Below are positions 1 through 11,628 of a stretch of DNA of 64,000 bases, piece by piece. The stretch comes from Nitrospirota bacterium (GTDB lineage Bacteria > Nitrospirota > Nitrospiria > Nitrospirales > Nitrospiraceae): positions 480,551 through 544,550 of the forward strand of contig JAUSMA010000069.1 of the NCBI GenBank assembly GCA_030645475.1, in the 5' to 3' direction. The notes beneath the pieces were generated by a model, which saw only the letters and a program-made list of their open reading frames with translations, was not told the origin of the DNA and ran no database searches. A program made the position numbers and the translations under genes. Positions within the stretch are counted from its first letter, which is position 1. Each line of letters opens with the position of its first letter.

Positions 1-535
<535 letters not shown>

Positions 536-539
<4 letters not shown>

Positions 540-2254
540 CTGCCGGGCCTTCTCGCGGGCGTCGCTATGTGCTGCTGCTGCTGTTTCTCTGCGGGTTCAG
601 CGTGATTGTGTTTCGATTGGTCACGCTCCAAGTGCTTCAGGCTGCAGAACTCACGGCCAAAGCCGATCGGCAACATCAAAAGACGGTGTCATTCGAAGGC
701 GCGCGAGGCACGGTATCGGATCGGCACGGCAAAGTGCTGGCGATGAATGTGGAGGTGCCGTCCGTGTTCGGTGTCCCTACGTCGTTGGAAAGCCCGGCGA
801 CCGTCGCCCGCCATCTTTCTCCGGTGCTCCATATTCGAACTGGTGAGCTGGAGAAGAAGCTGCGCCAAGATAAGAGTTTTGTCTGGTTGGCGAGAAAGCT
901 CGAGCCTGAGCAGGGCCGCCGTCTAGAGCAGATGTCGTTAGATGGGATCGGTGTGGTGATGGAGGGGCGACGGTTCTATCCCAAGGGTCCGTTGCTGGCT
1001 CATGTCCTTGGATTTTCCGGAATGGATGGGCAGGGGCTCGAGGGGCTCGAGCGCCGATACGATTCGCAGCTGCATGGGGAGAAGCGCGTGACCGTCCTGC
1101 AGCGCGATGCATTGGGGCGCACGGTGTTTCCGAAGGGCGTGACGGAGCAAGTGCCGACACCGGGACATGCTCTGACGCTGACCATCGACGAAGTGATCCA
1201 GTACATCGCCGAAAAAGAACTCGAAGAAGCGGTCTTTCATGCCCGTGCGAAGTCCGGGACGATCATTGTCATGGAGCCTCAGACCGGCGCGATTCTCGCG
1301 ATGGCGGTCAGTCCTCGGTTCGATCCAAACGTCGTCGCCAAGTTGACGCCCGATCGGTGGCGCAATCGTGCGTTGACGGATACGTACGAGCCTGGGTCGA
1401 CGATGAAAGTCGTCGTGGCGGCCGCGGCGCTTGAGGAAAAGGTGATGACTCCCGGCACGATGGTGTTCGGTGAAAACGGCCATATGGTGATCGCGAACAC
1501 GACGATTCATGACCATGAAAAACTGGGGTGGATCACGTTTTCTGAAGTGATTCAAAAGTCCAGCAACATCGGTGCGGCTAAAACCGGAATGGCCCTCGGC
1601 GATCAGCGGCTCTACCGCTACCTTCAAGGGTTCGGGTTCGGTCAACGGACGGAAATCGATCTCCCTGGTGAAGTGAGCGGACTCTTGAAGGCTCCCAAAG
1701 ATTGGGGCCGTCGATCGGTGGCGTCAATTTCGATGGGACAGGAAGTCGGGGTGACAGCGCTCCAGATGGTCTCGGCATTGTCGACCCTTGCCAATGGGGG
1801 TGTGATGATGAAGCCCTATGTGGTGTCCGAGCTTCGCGATGCGAAGGGTCATGTGCTGAAGGAGGTCCTTCCGCAAGTGAAGCGGCGCGTCGTCTCACCG
1901 GACACGGCATGGATGATGACGACGATGATGGAAGGTGTTGTGACGAATGGGACGGGGGCGAAGGCGGCCATTCCCGGATTTCGCGTGGCCGGTAAAACCG
2001 GGACCGCGCAAAAAATCGATCCGCGAACCGGCGCCTATTCCTCTACGCAGTTTGTCGGGTCGTTTGTCGGGTATGTGCCGGCGGAGTCTCCACGGTTGGC
2101 GATGATTGTGGTCATCGATGAACCTCAGGGCGAGGCCTGGGGCGGGACCGTCGCCGCGCCCGTATTTCGGCGGGTAGGCGAGCAGGTGCTCAATTATCTT
2201 GGCGTGTCCAGGGAGGACACGGTGAAGATCGCATTGGCGGCAAGGGACAACTAA
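536..2254 (+). CDS. ftsI: Division-specific peptidoglycan transpeptidase (PBP3/FtsI)
   Basis: This 572-residue class B penicillin-binding protein cross-links septal peptidoglycan on the outer face of the inner membrane. It has an N-terminal membrane anchor (about residues 11-33), a dimerisation/pedestal domain and a C-terminal transpeptidase domain. The active-site motifs are visible: SxxK with nucleophile Ser288 (GSTMK), SSN starting at Ser342, and KTGTA with Lys487. There is no PASTA domain. The GTG start at 536 overlaps the ftsL stop. Position between ftsL and murE favours FtsI over the elongation PBP2. Confidence 0.95.
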
Positions 2255-2260
2255 GAGGCT

Positions 2261-3778
2261 ATGGCGCGAGATCTTCTCACTGTCACGCAGTTGCTCGCAG
2301 CCCTCCATGGGCATGTTGAGATTCAGGAGCAGCGAGGCGATGTGAATCGTCCGGTGCATGGGATCGTGGACGATTCGCGGGCCGTGACCGGTGGGAGCCT
2401 TTTTGTTGCCGTCAAGGGTGAGCGCGTTGATGGGCACGATTTTGTCGAGCAGGCGATCAGGGCCGGAGCTGGTGCGGTGATTGTGCAGGCGGCCGTGGCA
2501 TCCGGGTCGGTGCCGTTCGTGCGGGTGGCTGATTCGCGCAAGGCGCTCGGTCTTCTCGGCAGCCGGTTTTATGGCGATCCCTCCGCCCGTCTGAAGATGA
2601 TTGGCGTGACCGGCACGAACGGGAAGACGACGACCACCTACATTTGCAAATCGCTCCTGGAAGGGATCGGTCGACGGGTGGGGTTGATCGGCACGGTGGG
2701 ATATCAGATCGGGCAGGAGATATTCCCTGCTTCTCACACGACGCCAGGCGCGCTCGACCTACAGCAGTTGTTGGCGAAGATGGTCGAGGCTGGGCTCAAT
2801 GCCGCAGTCATGGAAGTGTCGTCCCATGCCCTCGCGCTAGACCGGACCTCGGGCTGCGAGTATGACGTGGCGGTCTTTACGAACCTTACGCAGGATCACC
2901 TCGATTTTCATCATACGATGGACGAGTATTATGAGGCGAAGTTGCGACTGTTCACGGGATTGGCCGGAGGGCAGAAAGTCGGGAAGCGCGCCATCGTCAA
3001 TTTGGACGACCCTCGTGGACAGGCGATCCAGGCGGCTTGTCCCGTGCCGGTTTGGGGTTATGCCATTCAGAATCAGGCCGATCTCAAGGCGGAACGAGTG
3101 CGTCTTTCGCTTGCCGGGACGACCTTCACCGCGGCCACTCCGAGCGGAACGTTCAAGGTCGAAAGCCGGTTGGTCGGAGAGCACAACGTGTACAACTTGC
3201 TGGCGGCGATCGGCGTGGCGTTGCACGACGGGGCCACGATCGATCAAATCCGCGAGGCAACGGCACATATCGCCAATGTCCCGGGACGATTCGAGCGGGT
3301 CTCTTCCGGGCAAGACTTTACTGTCGTCGTCGACTATGCCCATACGGACGATGCACTCGTTCGGCTACTCACGGCAGCGCAGGCCTTGAAGACTGATCGA
3401 ATCATTACGGTATTCGGCTGTGGTGGTGATCGGGACCGGGGGAAGCGGCCCAAGATGGGGCGTGCCGCCGTGGAATACAGCGATGTGGTGGTGCTGACGT
3501 CCGATAACCCTCGAACCGAAGACCCGATGGCGATCCTCCGCGAAGTCGAGGTCGGCGTGCGCGAGGCGCTCGTGCACCGTAGCCATGTGCAATATCGCTT
3601 GGTGCCCGACCGCCGTGAGGCGATCGGCGCAGCCATTCGTGAGGCGCATCGTGGCGATATGGTGCTCATTGCCGGTAAGGGGCATGAAGACTATCAAATT
3701 GTCGGCACCAAGAAGTTTCATTTTGACGATCGTGAGGTGGCTCGCGAAGCGATTCAGCAATTGCAGGATTGCGCGTGA
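2261..3778 (+). CDS. murE: UDP-MurNAc-tripeptide synthetase MurE (meso-DAP adding)
   Basis: This 505-residue cytoplasmic Mur ligase adds the third residue to UDP-MurNAc-L-Ala-D-Glu using ATP. The P-loop is TGTNGKTTT (residues 117-125). The amino-acid selectivity motif DNPR lies at residues 415-418, and this form is associated with meso-diaminopimelate rather than lysine, so a Gram-negative type DAP peptidoglycan is predicted. The start is 6 nt after the ftsI stop, and the TGA stop overlaps a possible GTG start of murF. Confidence 0.96.
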   Translation: MARDLLTVTQLLAALHGHVEIQEQRGDVNRPVHGIVDDSRAVTGGSLFVAVKGERVDGHDFVEQAIRAGAGAVIVQAAVASGSVPFVRVADSRKALGLLGSRFYGDPSARLKMIGVTGTNGKTTTTYICKSLLEGIGRRVGLIGTVGYQIGQEIFPASHTTPGALDLQQLLAKMVEAGLNAAVMEVSSHALALDRTSGCEYDVAVFTNLTQDHLDFHHTMDEYYEAKLRLFTGLAGGQKVGKRAIVNLDDPRGQAIQAACPVPVWGYAIQNQADLKAERVRLSLAGTTFTAATPSGTFKVESRLVGEHNVYNLLAAIGVALHDGATIDQIREATAHIANVPGRFERVSSGQDFTVVVDYAHTDDALVRLLTAAQALKTDRIITVFGCGGDRDRGKRPKMGRAAVEYSDVVVLTSDNPRTEDPMAILREVEVGVREALVHRSHVQYRLVPDRREAIGAAIREAHRGDMVLIAGKGHEDYQIVGTKKFHFDDREVAREAIQQLQDCA

Positions 3779-3819
3779 AAGTCCAGGCCACGATCGAGGG
3801 CGCACAGGATGAGGAATTA

Positions 3820-5274
3820 ATGGGACTCTTTACGGTCGAGGAATTACGAGAAGTCATCAGCGTGAAAGTCCTTGCGGGACAGGACTCGTCATCGGGCAAG
3901 CGCCCGATCAGACAGATTACGACGGATTCGCGATCCATTCGCCGCGGCGATCTCTTTGTCGCGCTCAGGGGCGAGCAATTCGACGGCCATGATTTTGTCC
4001 CGGCCGTCCTTGCGCAAGGCGCGGCTGGAGCGATCGTGCATGATGAGTATCGCCTTCCGCCAAGTTCTGCAGCGGTTCGACGAATCGAGGGACGGCCTGC
4101 GCCATTTCTCTTCGGCGTGCGCGATCCGCTGTTTGCCTACCAGCAGTTGGCGACGCATCATCGCAGCCGGTTCAATATTCCCGTCGTGGCGGTGACTGGA
4201 AGCAACGGCAAGACGACGACGAAAGAGATGGTGGCGGCGGTCTTGGCGCAACGGTGGCCGGTGTTGAAGACCGAGGGGAATTTCAATAATCGGATCGGCG
4301 TGCCCTTTACCCTGTTTCGACTGACGGCTCGCCATCAAGCGGCTGTGATTGAGATGGGTGTGGATCAGCAGGGGCAGACGACGAGGCTCTGCGAAATCGT
4401 CAGGCCCACGATCGGACTCATCACCAATATCGGCCCCGATCACCTCGAGTTCTTCGGCAGCATGGAAGGATCGGCGCAGGCCAAGGCGGAACTGTTGGAC
4501 CAGCTTCCGGCCGATGGCACGGCGATTTTGAACGCAGACGACCCCTACTTCGACTATCTCGCATCGCGGGCGCAATGCCGAGTGATGTCGTTTGGATTTT
4601 CGGAAATGGCCGATGTCCGTGCAAGCGGGGTCACGTCCGATGTTCGCCAGGGCACGACCTTTCGCTTGCACCTCCCTGGAAAGAGCCGTCCCGTGACTGC
4701 ACGAATCAAGGTGCATGGAACGCACAACGTGACCAATGCGCTTGCCGCCGCCGCGGTGGGTGCGGCGTTGAACCTGTCCGGTTCGATGATTGTCCAGGGA
4801 CTCGGTCGATTCCGTCCTGCCGCGATGCGATCGCAGGTGGTGACCCATCATGGCGTTCATATTATCAACGATTGCTACAATGCCAATCCTGCTTCGATGA
4901 AAGCCGCACTTCAGTTGCTGGCACAGTGGAGCCCGGCGCGTGAACGGATTGCCGTGCTGGGAGACATGCTCGAACTCGGATCTGAGACAGGCCAGCTGCA
5001 TCGGGAGGTTGGACAGTTTCTTGCCACGCAGGGGCTGTCGCGGTTGATCGTCTGTGGCCCCTTGGGTCGGAAGATCGCGGATGGGGCCAGGCAGGGCGGG
5101 ATGGCAGGTTCGCAGATCGACGAAGTAGCCGATGCGGGAGCCGCTGCTGATTTCCTCAAGAAGACCGTGAGGCAGGGCGATGTGGTGTTAGTGAAGGCCT
5201 CCCGCGGCATGAAGATGGAGCAGGTGGTGCAGGTATTGACGGGGATGAGGGCGGTTATCAAACAGGCGTCGTAA
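3820..5274 (+). CDS. murF: UDP-MurNAc-tripeptide:D-Ala-D-Ala ligase MurF
   Basis: MurF adds D-Ala-D-Ala to complete the cytoplasmic muropeptide. The Mur ligase ATP-binding loop GSNGKTTTK is present with its Lys at about residue 131, followed by the central and C-terminal ligase domains. I chose the ATG at 3820 (484 residues) because GAGGAA sits just upstream and the family normally begins close to the LxxL segment seen here. A GTG at 3775 that overlaps the murE stop would give 499 residues and is a credible alternative. Neighbours are murE and mraY. Confidence 0.94.
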   Translation: MGLFTVEELREVISVKVLAGQDSSSGKRPIRQITTDSRSIRRGDLFVALRGEQFDGHDFVPAVLAQGAAGAIVHDEYRLPPSSAAVRRIEGRPAPFLFGVRDPLFAYQQLATHHRSRFNIPVVAVTGSNGKTTTKEMVAAVLAQRWPVLKTEGNFNNRIGVPFTLFRLTARHQAAVIEMGVDQQGQTTRLCEIVRPTIGLITNIGPDHLEFFGSMEGSAQAKAELLDQLPADGTAILNADDPYFDYLASRAQCRVMSFGFSEMADVRASGVTSDVRQGTTFRLHLPGKSRPVTARIKVHGTHNVTNALAAAAVGAALNLSGSMIVQGLGRFRPAAMRSQVVTHHGVHIINDCYNANPASMKAALQLLAQWSPARERIAVLGDMLELGSETGQLHREVGQFLATQGLSRLIVCGPLGRKIADGARQGGMAGSQIDEVADAGAAADFLKKTVRQGDVVLVKASRGMKMEQVVQVLTGMRAVIKQAS

Positions 5275-5339
5275 GAAGTCGGCGTCCATTTTGGTAAGAG
5301 TCGGTCAGGCAGATAAGTCTCTTTTAAGGTAAAGACGGC

Positions 5340-6416
5340 ATGCTCTATAACTGGCTGTATCCGCTTCATACGGACTATTCGTTCCTAAACGTGTTTCGCT
5401 ATCTGAGCTTCCGGATCATCTATGCGGCCGTGACCGCGTTCTTGATCGCCTTTGTGCTGGCTCCCTGGGTGATCAGGAAGTTACAGGAAATTAAGCTCGG
5501 TCAGCAGATCCGCAACGACGGTCCCAAGAGTCACCTGGCGAAGAGCGGGACACCCACCATGGGCGGGATCCTCATCCTTTTCGCGGTGGTCCTCTCGACG
5601 CTGCTCTGGGCGGATATCGCGAAGCCCTACGTCTGGCTGGTGCTCGCGGCCACGCTGGGGTTCGGGGCGATCGGATTTGCCGACGACTATCTCAAGTTCA
5701 TCAAGTCACAATCGAAGGGGCTGTCGGTGGGGCAGAAGTTCACGGCGCAAGTGGCGGTGGCCTTGGGGATTGCGTTGGTCCTCTATTTCCTGCCTGGTTA
5801 TACCACCAAGCTCAGTATTCCATTTTTCAAGAATGTCGTGCCGGATCTCGGCTGGCTCTATATCGGCTTTGCCGTGTTGGTCATTGTCGGGAGTTCCAAT
5901 GCGGTCAATCTGACTGATGGTCTCGATGGGCTCGCGATCGGGCCTGTCATGATTGCGGCGCTGGCCTATACAATTGTGGCCTATGTCGCGGGCCATCGAT
6001 TGATGTCGGACTATCTGCTGATTCAGCACATCGAAGGGGCCGGCGAACTGGCGGTCTTTACCGCTTCGATCCTGGGGGCGAGTCTGGGATTCCTCTGGTT
6101 CAATACCTACCCGGCTACCGTGTTCATGGGGGATGTCGGATCACTTCCGCTGGGAGCGGCGTTGGGCACGGTTGCAGTGATCAGTAAGCACGAGTTGCTG
6201 CTGTTGATGGTCGGCGGCGTGTTTGTGATCGAAGCGGTCTCGGTGATTTTCCAGGTCATCTCGTTCAAGTCGCGCGGGAAACGTATTTTTCTCATGGCGC
6301 CCATCCATCATCACTTTGAGATGAAAGGGTGGGAGGAGCCCAAGGTTGTGGTGCGTTTGTGGATCATCGCCATCCTGTTGGCCTTATTGAGTTTGAGCAC
6401 CTTGAAACTCCGGTGA
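5340..6416 (+). CDS. mraY: Phospho-MurNAc-pentapeptide transferase MraY
   Basis: This 358-residue polytopic inner-membrane enzyme transfers phospho-MurNAc-pentapeptide to undecaprenyl phosphate to form lipid I. The catalytic Asp pair is in FADDYLK (Asp115-Asp116), and the signature [10 protein letters not shown] and the metal/uridine-binding GDVGSL region are present. About ten hydrophobic segments can be seen. Length is normal for the family. A 65-nt gap separates it from murF, the widest gap so far in the cluster, and I see no convincing promoter or terminator in it. Confidence 0.97.
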   Translation: MLYNWLYPLHTDYSFLNVFRYLSFRIIYAAVTAFLIAFVLAPWVIRKLQEIKLGQQIRNDGPKSHLAKSGTPTMGGILILFAVVLSTLLWADIAKPYVWLVLAATLGFGAIGFADDYLKFIKSQSKGLSVGQKFTAQVAVALGIALVLYFLPGYTTKLSIPFFKNVVPDLGWLYIGFAVLVIVGSSNAVNLTDGLDGLAIGPVMIAALAYTIVAYVAGHRLMSDYLLIQHIEGAGELAVFTASILGASLGFLWFNTYPATVFMGDVGSLPLGAALGTVAVISKHELLLLMVGGVFVIEAVSVIFQVISFKSRGKRIFLMAPIHHHFEMKGWEEPKVVVRLWIIAILLALLSLSTLKLR

Positions 6417-6420
6417 TGGC

Positions 6421-7830
6421 ATGGTGGGAGTAACAGCAGTGGAACTTGCGGGCGCACGTGTCACGGTCATGGGACTTGCCAGAAGCGGCGTGGCGGCTTG
6501 CCGGCTGCTGCAGTTGGCGGGCGCGCGCGTGACGGTAGCCGATCGCAAGGAGTCGGTGGAGCTGACGGCGATTCTGGGGAGCATCGACCGAGATCACGTC
6601 GCGGTGACGGTCGGGGCGCGGTACGAATCCTCGCTCGATGAGGCGGACCTAGTGGTGATCAGTCCCGGTGTACCTTATCGGCTCGCCTCATTGGAAGCGG
6701 TGCGTCGTCGCGGGGTGAAGGTGATCAGCGAATTGGAGCTGGCCTCGCAGTTCTTCCGGAGCCCGCTTCTGGCGATTACCGGAACCAACGGTAAGAGCAC
6801 GACCGTGACCTTGATCGGTAAGTTTCTCGCCGAGAGTGGCAAGCGCGCGTTTGTCGGAGGCAATTTGGGCACCGCCTTGAGCGAAGCGGCGGTAGAAGAT
6901 CTTCGTGCCAGCCAGGCAGGAAAGCCGAGTCCGTTCGACTACCTCGTCGTGGAAGTTTCCAGCTTCCAGTTGGAAACGGTCGATCGATTCCATCCCTGGA
7001 TCGCCGCCCTGCTCAACGTGACGGTCGACCATCAGGATCGATATGAGTCGCTGGATGAATATGTCGCGGCGAAGCAGCGGATCTTCGAGAATCAAACCGC
7101 GTCCGATTTTGCCCTGTTCAACCTCGACGATGACCGTGTGGCATCGTTACGACAGCAAGTCCAGGCAAAGCGGTTGGGGTTTACGAAGGCCTCGACGATT
7201 GGTGCCGATCTGGATGGGGGTACGTTTCTCGACGGCGACCGGATCGTGACGACCGTGACCGGTGTGCGGCAGGAGATTTGTCGCCGAAGCGAGATCCGCA
7301 TCATCGGCAACCATAACGTGGAGAACGTGATGGCGGCCGCGACCTATGCGGTGCTGTGCGGCTGTCCGCTCGACGCGATTCGTCGCGTCCTCATGACGTT
7401 TCCCGGCCTCGAACATGCGCTTGAAATTGTGCGTGAGCGCCGGGGGGTCCGGTTTGTGAACGACTCGAAGGGCACGAATGTCGATGCGACGCTCAAAGCG
7501 CTGGAGAGTATCGATCAGCCGATTTGGCTCATTGCGGGAGGACGGGATAAGGGCGGGGACTTTTCTCGATTGGCTCAGGCGGTCGGTCGGCGGGTGAAGC
7601 GTGTAATTCTGATCGGAGAAGCGGCGCCACTGATGCGGCGGGCTTGGGAAGGCGTCGCCACGATGACCGAGGCGGCCACGCTACGGGAGGCTGTGAATTG
7701 TGCGGCACAGGGGGCCTCGCAGGGAGACGTCGTCTTGTTGTCTCCGGCCTGCGCCAGCTTCGACATGTTTGCCGACTATCAAGACCGTGGGCATCAATTC
7801 AAGGCATTGGTTCATGCCTTACCGGCGTGA
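6421..7830 (+). CDS. murD: UDP-MurNAc-L-Ala:D-Glu ligase MurD
   Basis: This 469-residue cytoplasmic ligase adds D-glutamate to UDP-MurNAc-L-Ala. It opens with a Rossmann-like UDP-binding domain ([12 protein letters not shown]), and the ATP loop GTNGKST has Lys125. The C-terminal domain includes the NDSKGTN motif typical of MurD. The ATG at 6421 lies 4 nt after the mraY stop; a GTG at 6439 is possible but would trim little. It is co-directional with mraY and ftsW. Confidence 0.95.
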   Translation: MVGVTAVELAGARVTVMGLARSGVAACRLLQLAGARVTVADRKESVELTAILGSIDRDHVAVTVGARYESSLDEADLVVISPGVPYRLASLEAVRRRGVKVISELELASQFFRSPLLAITGTNGKSTTVTLIGKFLAESGKRAFVGGNLGTALSEAAVEDLRASQAGKPSPFDYLVVEVSSFQLETVDRFHPWIAALLNVTVDHQDRYESLDEYVAAKQRIFENQTASDFALFNLDDDRVASLRQQVQAKRLGFTKASTIGADLDGGTFLDGDRIVTTVTGVRQEICRRSEIRIIGNHNVENVMAAATYAVLCGCPLDAIRRVLMTFPGLEHALEIVRERRGVRFVNDSKGTNVDATLKALESIDQPIWLIAGGRDKGGDFSRLAQAVGRRVKRVILIGEAAPLMRRAWEGVATMTEAATLREAVNCAAQGASQGDVVLLSPACASFDMFADYQDRGHQFKALVHALPA

Positions 7831-7862
7831 CGTGCCAGGCGAGGGAGGGGCGGTTCTGAGCA

Positions 7863-9050
7863 ATGGCGCATCGATCAGCGGGGACTTTGGCCCTGCCATG
7901 GTCCCAGACCAGCCAACGATCGGGTACGAAGCGGGTGTCGGCGGACTACACCCTGCTTGCGGTCACGATGACCTTGGCGTTGGTGGGGCTGGTCATGGTG
8001 TTCAGCGCGAGCGCCATCGTGGCGGGCAACCGCTTTCAGGATCCCGGGTTTTTTCTGAAGCGGCAGGTCGCCTGGCTCGCGTTCGGCTTGCTGCTGATGC
8101 ACCTCACGTCGCGGATCGATTACCCGCTGTGGAAGAAGCTCTCCATTCCCATGTTGTTCGGCATGCTGCTGCTGCTCGTCATGGTGCTGGTGCCGGGGTT
8201 GGGTGTGGCGGCCAAAGGGGCACGGCGCTGGTTGCGGTTGGGGCCGATTTCGATGCAGCCGGCGGAAATGGTCAAGCTTGTCACGGTCATCTATATCGCG
8301 GCGTATCTGACCAAAAAAGGGGACAAGATTACGTCGTTTCGCGAGGGGCTGTTGCCGGCCTTGATCGTGCTCGGACTCCTGAGCGGACTGGTATTGCTGG
8401 AACCGGACCTTGGAACGGTCGTCGTGCTTGGACTGGTGACGGTCGGGATGTGTTTTCTCGCGGGCGCGCGCGTCTCCCATCTATTGACGCTCGGCCTCTG
8501 TGCGATCCCGGTCGTCTTGGTGCTGGTCCTTGGGTCCAGTTATCGGCGCCAACGGCTCATGACCTTTTTGGCTCCCTGGAAGGATGCGGGGGACGCCGGA
8601 TTTCAAATTACGCAATCGTTCTTGGCCTTTGGCAGCGGTGGCCCATTCGGCGTGGGGTTGGGAGAGGGCAAGCAGAAGCTCTACTTCCTTCCGGAAGCCC
8701 ATACGGACTTTGTGCTGGCGCTGGTCGGCGAAGAACTGGGCCTTGTCGGGACCGTTACCGTCATTCTTCTCTTTGCAGTATTTGTCTGGCGGGGGTTTCA
8801 GATCGCCACGCGAGCGCGGGTGCCCTTTGGCCGCTATTTAGGGATGGGGATCACCCTGCTGATCGGAGGCCAGGCTTTAGTGAATGCGGCGGTGGTAACC
8901 GGGCTTCTGCCGACGAAGGGACTGACGTTACCGTTCGTCAGTTACGGGGGCTCGTCGCTCGTCGTCAGTCTGATCGGCGTCGGAGTGCTGCTCAGTATTT
9001 CACGAGATCGACATGCCGGCGGGTCTCGCAGTGGGTCGGATCACGAATGA
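7863..9050 (+). CDS. ftsW: Septal peptidoglycan glycosyltransferase FtsW (SEDS)
   Basis: This 395-residue SEDS-family protein has about ten membrane segments. It polymerises lipid II at the division site with FtsI as partner. Visible SEDS features are the loop GARRWLRLGPISMQPAE and the C-terminal FVSYGGSSL segment. The N-terminus has a roughly 25-residue cytoplasmic lead before the first membrane helix. The TGA stop overlaps the murG ATG (ATGA at 9047). A long alternative-frame ORF runs through this gene but has no family features. Confidence 0.95.
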   Translation: MAHRSAGTLALPWSQTSQRSGTKRVSADYTLLAVTMTLALVGLVMVFSASAIVAGNRFQDPGFFLKRQVAWLAFGLLLMHLTSRIDYPLWKKLSIPMLFGMLLLLVMVLVPGLGVAAKGARRWLRLGPISMQPAEMVKLVTVIYIAAYLTKKGDKITSFREGLLPALIVLGLLSGLVLLEPDLGTVVVLGLVTVGMCFLAGARVSHLLTLGLCAIPVVLVLVLGSSYRRQRLMTFLAPWKDAGDAGFQITQSFLAFGSGGPFGVGLGEGKQKLYFLPEAHTDFVLALVGEELGLVGTVTVILLFAVFVWRGFQIATRARVPFGRYLGMGITLLIGGQALVNAAVVTGLLPTKGLTLPFVSYGGSSLVVSLIGVGVLLSISRDRHAGGSRSGSDHE

Positions 9051-10165
9051 CGATCGTCATTGCAGCAGGAGGAACCGGTGGCCATTTGTATCCGGCCGTG
9101 GCGTTGGCAAGGGAGTTTCTCCGGCGCGATCCCACGATCAAGGTGTTGTTTGTCGGGACCACGCGGGGACTCGAATCGAAAGTGCTGGCTCACGAGGGAT
9201 TCGATCTGGCCTTGATCAGTGCCAAGCCGGTCATGGGCAAGGGGCTGTTCGGGGCGATGACAGGCTTGTGCGCGTTGCCGAAAAGTTTGTGGCAGTGCCT
9301 GAGACTGTTGCGAGCGAGAGGGGCTGATCTGGTGATCGGAATCGGCGGCTATACGAGTCCGATGGTGCTGCTTGCTGCCGCAATGATCGGGGTGCCACGC
9401 GTGATTCTTGAACCGAATGCGAATCCTGGGATGGCAAACAAGGCAGTCGGGCCGCTCGCACAACGGGTCTTTCTCGCGTTCGAATCGGCAGCTGACTCGT
9501 TTACTCGTTCGAAGGTGCGGGTGGTGGGGACTCCGATTCGTCAGGCATTTCTGGATGGAGTTCAGCAGAGCCAGGAGAGATCGGGACCCTTTCATGTGCT
9601 GATTTTCGGCGGGAGTCAGGGGGCAAAGGCGATGAATACTGCAGTGATAGAAGGATTGCCCGAACTCATGACGCAGTTGCCCACTCTCACGGTGACCCAT
9701 CAGACCGGCGAGTCCGACCATGCACGAGTGGCTGAGGCTTACCGCCGTGCCGGCATCGTCGCGGAGGTGACGCCATTTCTCTATGACATGCCTGCGGCAT
9801 TGCGCCAGGCGGATCTCGTTGTTGCGAGAGCCGGCGCCATGACGGTGGCGGAGCTCACGACATGCGGCAAGCCGGCCATTCTCATTCCGCTGCCGACCGC
9901 CATTTACGACCACCAGATGCGGAATGCCAAGGTGATGGAAGCAGCCGGGGCCGCAGTGGTCCTCCCGCAAGCTGCGCTCACAGGCGCCCTGCTTGCTCGC
10001 ACAGTGGTGGCGATTCTTGGAGATCCTGAACGAGTACGGGTCATGGGAACGGCAAGTATGGCGATGAGGAAAATCGATGCGGCCGAGGTCATCGTCCGCG
10101 AATGCTATGCACTCATGGAGGGCCATCATGATGTCAACCGGTCTGGTGGAGCGGCAGGAGTTTAA
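9047..10165 (+). CDS. murG: UDP-GlcNAc:lipid I N-acetylglucosaminyltransferase MurG
   Basis: This 372-residue GT28-family, membrane-associated enzyme converts lipid I to lipid II. The N-terminal glycine-rich loop GGTGGH (residues 8-13) and the C-terminal donor-binding pattern (GGSQGA, then RAGAMTVAE) are present. The start was set at the ATG that overlaps the ftsW stop, even though the reading frame stays open far upstream. That upstream part is antigenic to no family and lies inside ftsW. The stop is 67 nt before the chosen murC start. Confidence 0.95.
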   Translation: MTIVIAAGGTGGHLYPAVALAREFLRRDPTIKVLFVGTTRGLESKVLAHEGFDLALISAKPVMGKGLFGAMTGLCALPKSLWQCLRLLRARGADLVIGIGGYTSPMVLLAAAMIGVPRVILEPNANPGMANKAVGPLAQRVFLAFESAADSFTRSKVRVVGTPIRQAFLDGVQQSQERSGPFHVLIFGGSQGAKAMNTAVIEGLPELMTQLPTLTVTHQTGESDHARVAEAYRRAGIVAEVTPFLYDMPAALRQADLVVARAGAMTVAELTTCGKPAILIPLPTAIYDHQMRNAKVMEAAGAAVVLPQAALTGALLARTVVAILGDPERVRVMGTASMAMRKIDAAEVIVRECYALMEGHHDVNRSGGAAGV

Positions 10166-10232
10166 TGGTGCAGGGCAACGTCGGCAGGAACAATCTCCGT
10201 ATCCACCGGTTGGTGGAGTAAGGCGCGCGCCA

Positions 10233-11624
10233 ATGTTTCGTAAAACACAACAGATTCATTTAGTCGGAATCGGGGGATCGGGGATGAGCGGCATTGCCGA
10301 GGTGCTGCTGACGTTGGGGTACAAAGTCACGGGTTCGGATCTGCAGGCCTCTGATACGACGCGCAGATTGGAAGAACTCGGTGGACGCATTTTTGTCGGC
10401 CATCAGGAATCGAACGTCGGAGAGGCCCAGGTTGTCGTGATCTCTTCTGCCGTATCGGCACAGAATCCCGAGGTCGTGGCGGCCAAGGCCAAGCAGATTC
10501 CCGTGATTCCTCGGGCTGAGATGCTGGCGGAGCTGATGCGGCTGAAGTTCGGGGTTGCCATTGCCGGCGCCCACGGGAAAACCACGACGACGTCGATGGT
10601 GGCCAATGTGCTGGCGCAGGGGGGCCTGGATCCCACGATGGTCATCGGGGGCAAAGTGAATGCGCTGGGGAGTCATGCGCGGCTGGGTCGCGGCGATCTC
10701 CTCGTGGCGGAAGCCGATGAGAGCGACGGGTCGTTCCTTCGTCTGTCTCCGACCATCGCTGCCGTCACGAACCTCGATCGGGAACATCTCGATCACTACG
10801 GCAGCATGGAGAAGATCAACGAAAGCTTCCTCGAGTTTATCAATAAAGTTCCGTTCTATGGATTGGCGGTGTTGTGTGCCGACGATGATCGGCTCAGGGC
10901 GCTCTTCCCGAACATCGTGAAACGTTATCAGACCTATGGGCTGAGTGAACCAGGTGGGGTGACTCCGGACTTCTTTGCGACGGAGATCAGCTTGAACCAA
11001 TGGGGCGCCGAGTTTCGGGCGCAGTTCCGTGGACGAAATCTGGGCCCGTTCCGCCTGGCCGTGCCAGGCCGGCACAATGTCTCCAACGCACTCGTGGCGA
11101 TTGCGATCGGGATCGAGTTGGATGTGCCGGTGGACCTTATCCGAAAAGCGCTGGCGGCCTATACCGGGGTGGAGCGTCGATTCCATCTGCGAGGGGAAGC
11201 CAATGGGATCATGGTCGTGGACGACTACGGGCATCATCCGACCGAAATCAAGGCCACCCTGGCCGCGGCGAAGCAAGGCTGGGGAGACCGGCGGTTGGTG
11301 GTGCTGTTCCAGCCGCATCGCTATACCAGGACGCGAGATTTGCTGGAGGATTTTTCCAAAGCGTTCGAGCAATCGGACGTGCTGTTTTTGACGGACATTT
11401 ATGCGGCAGGCGAGCAGCCGATTCCAGGGGTGTCCGGAGCGAAGCTGGCGGAGATTGTGCGTGCCGCAGGCCATCCCTCTGTGACCTTTGTGGAACAGAA
11501 AGATACGTTGGTCGATCAGGTATTGCCCCATCTGAAATCCGGGGACCTCGTCATTACGCTCGGGGCGGGGGATATTTGGAAGACGGGGCTTGGCCTCTTG
11601 GCCCGGTTGACTCCCACAGCATGA
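10233..11624 (+). CDS. murC: UDP-MurNAc:L-alanine ligase MurC
   Basis: This 463-residue cytoplasmic ligase starts the peptide stem on UDP-MurNAc. The N-terminal UDP-binding motif GIGGSGMSG and the ATP loop [10 protein letters not shown] (Lys116) are intact. I placed the start at 10233 because the family begins immediately before the hydrophobic HLVGIGG strand and a GGTGGAG purine stretch lies upstream. The frame is open further upstream, and a start at 10131 would add a 34-residue polar extension that is not usual for MurC. Confidence 0.94.
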   Translation: MFRKTQQIHLVGIGGSGMSGIAEVLLTLGYKVTGSDLQASDTTRRLEELGGRIFVGHQESNVGEAQVVVISSAVSAQNPEVVAAKAKQIPVIPRAEMLAELMRLKFGVAIAGAHGKTTTTSMVANVLAQGGLDPTMVIGGKVNALGSHARLGRGDLLVAEADESDGSFLRLSPTIAAVTNLDREHLDHYGSMEKINESFLEFINKVPFYGLAVLCADDDRLRALFPNIVKRYQTYGLSEPGGVTPDFFATEISLNQWGAEFRAQFRGRNLGPFRLAVPGRHNVSNALVAIAIGIELDVPVDLIRKALAAYTGVERRFHLRGEANGIMVVDDYGHHPTEIKATLAAAKQGWGDRRLVVLFQPHRYTRTRDLLEDFSKAFEQSDVLFLTDIYAAGEQPIPGVSGAKLAEIVRAAGHPSVTFVEQKDTLVDQVLPHLKSGDLVITLGAGDIWKTGLGLLARLTPTA

Positions 11625-11628
11625 TGTC

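Noticed and set aside
7700..9046. A long open frame that runs through ftsW and joins murG, giving an 821-residue ORF.
   Set aside because: The upstream part overlaps ftsW in another frame and has no domain; murG has a clear start at 9047 coupled to the ftsW stop.
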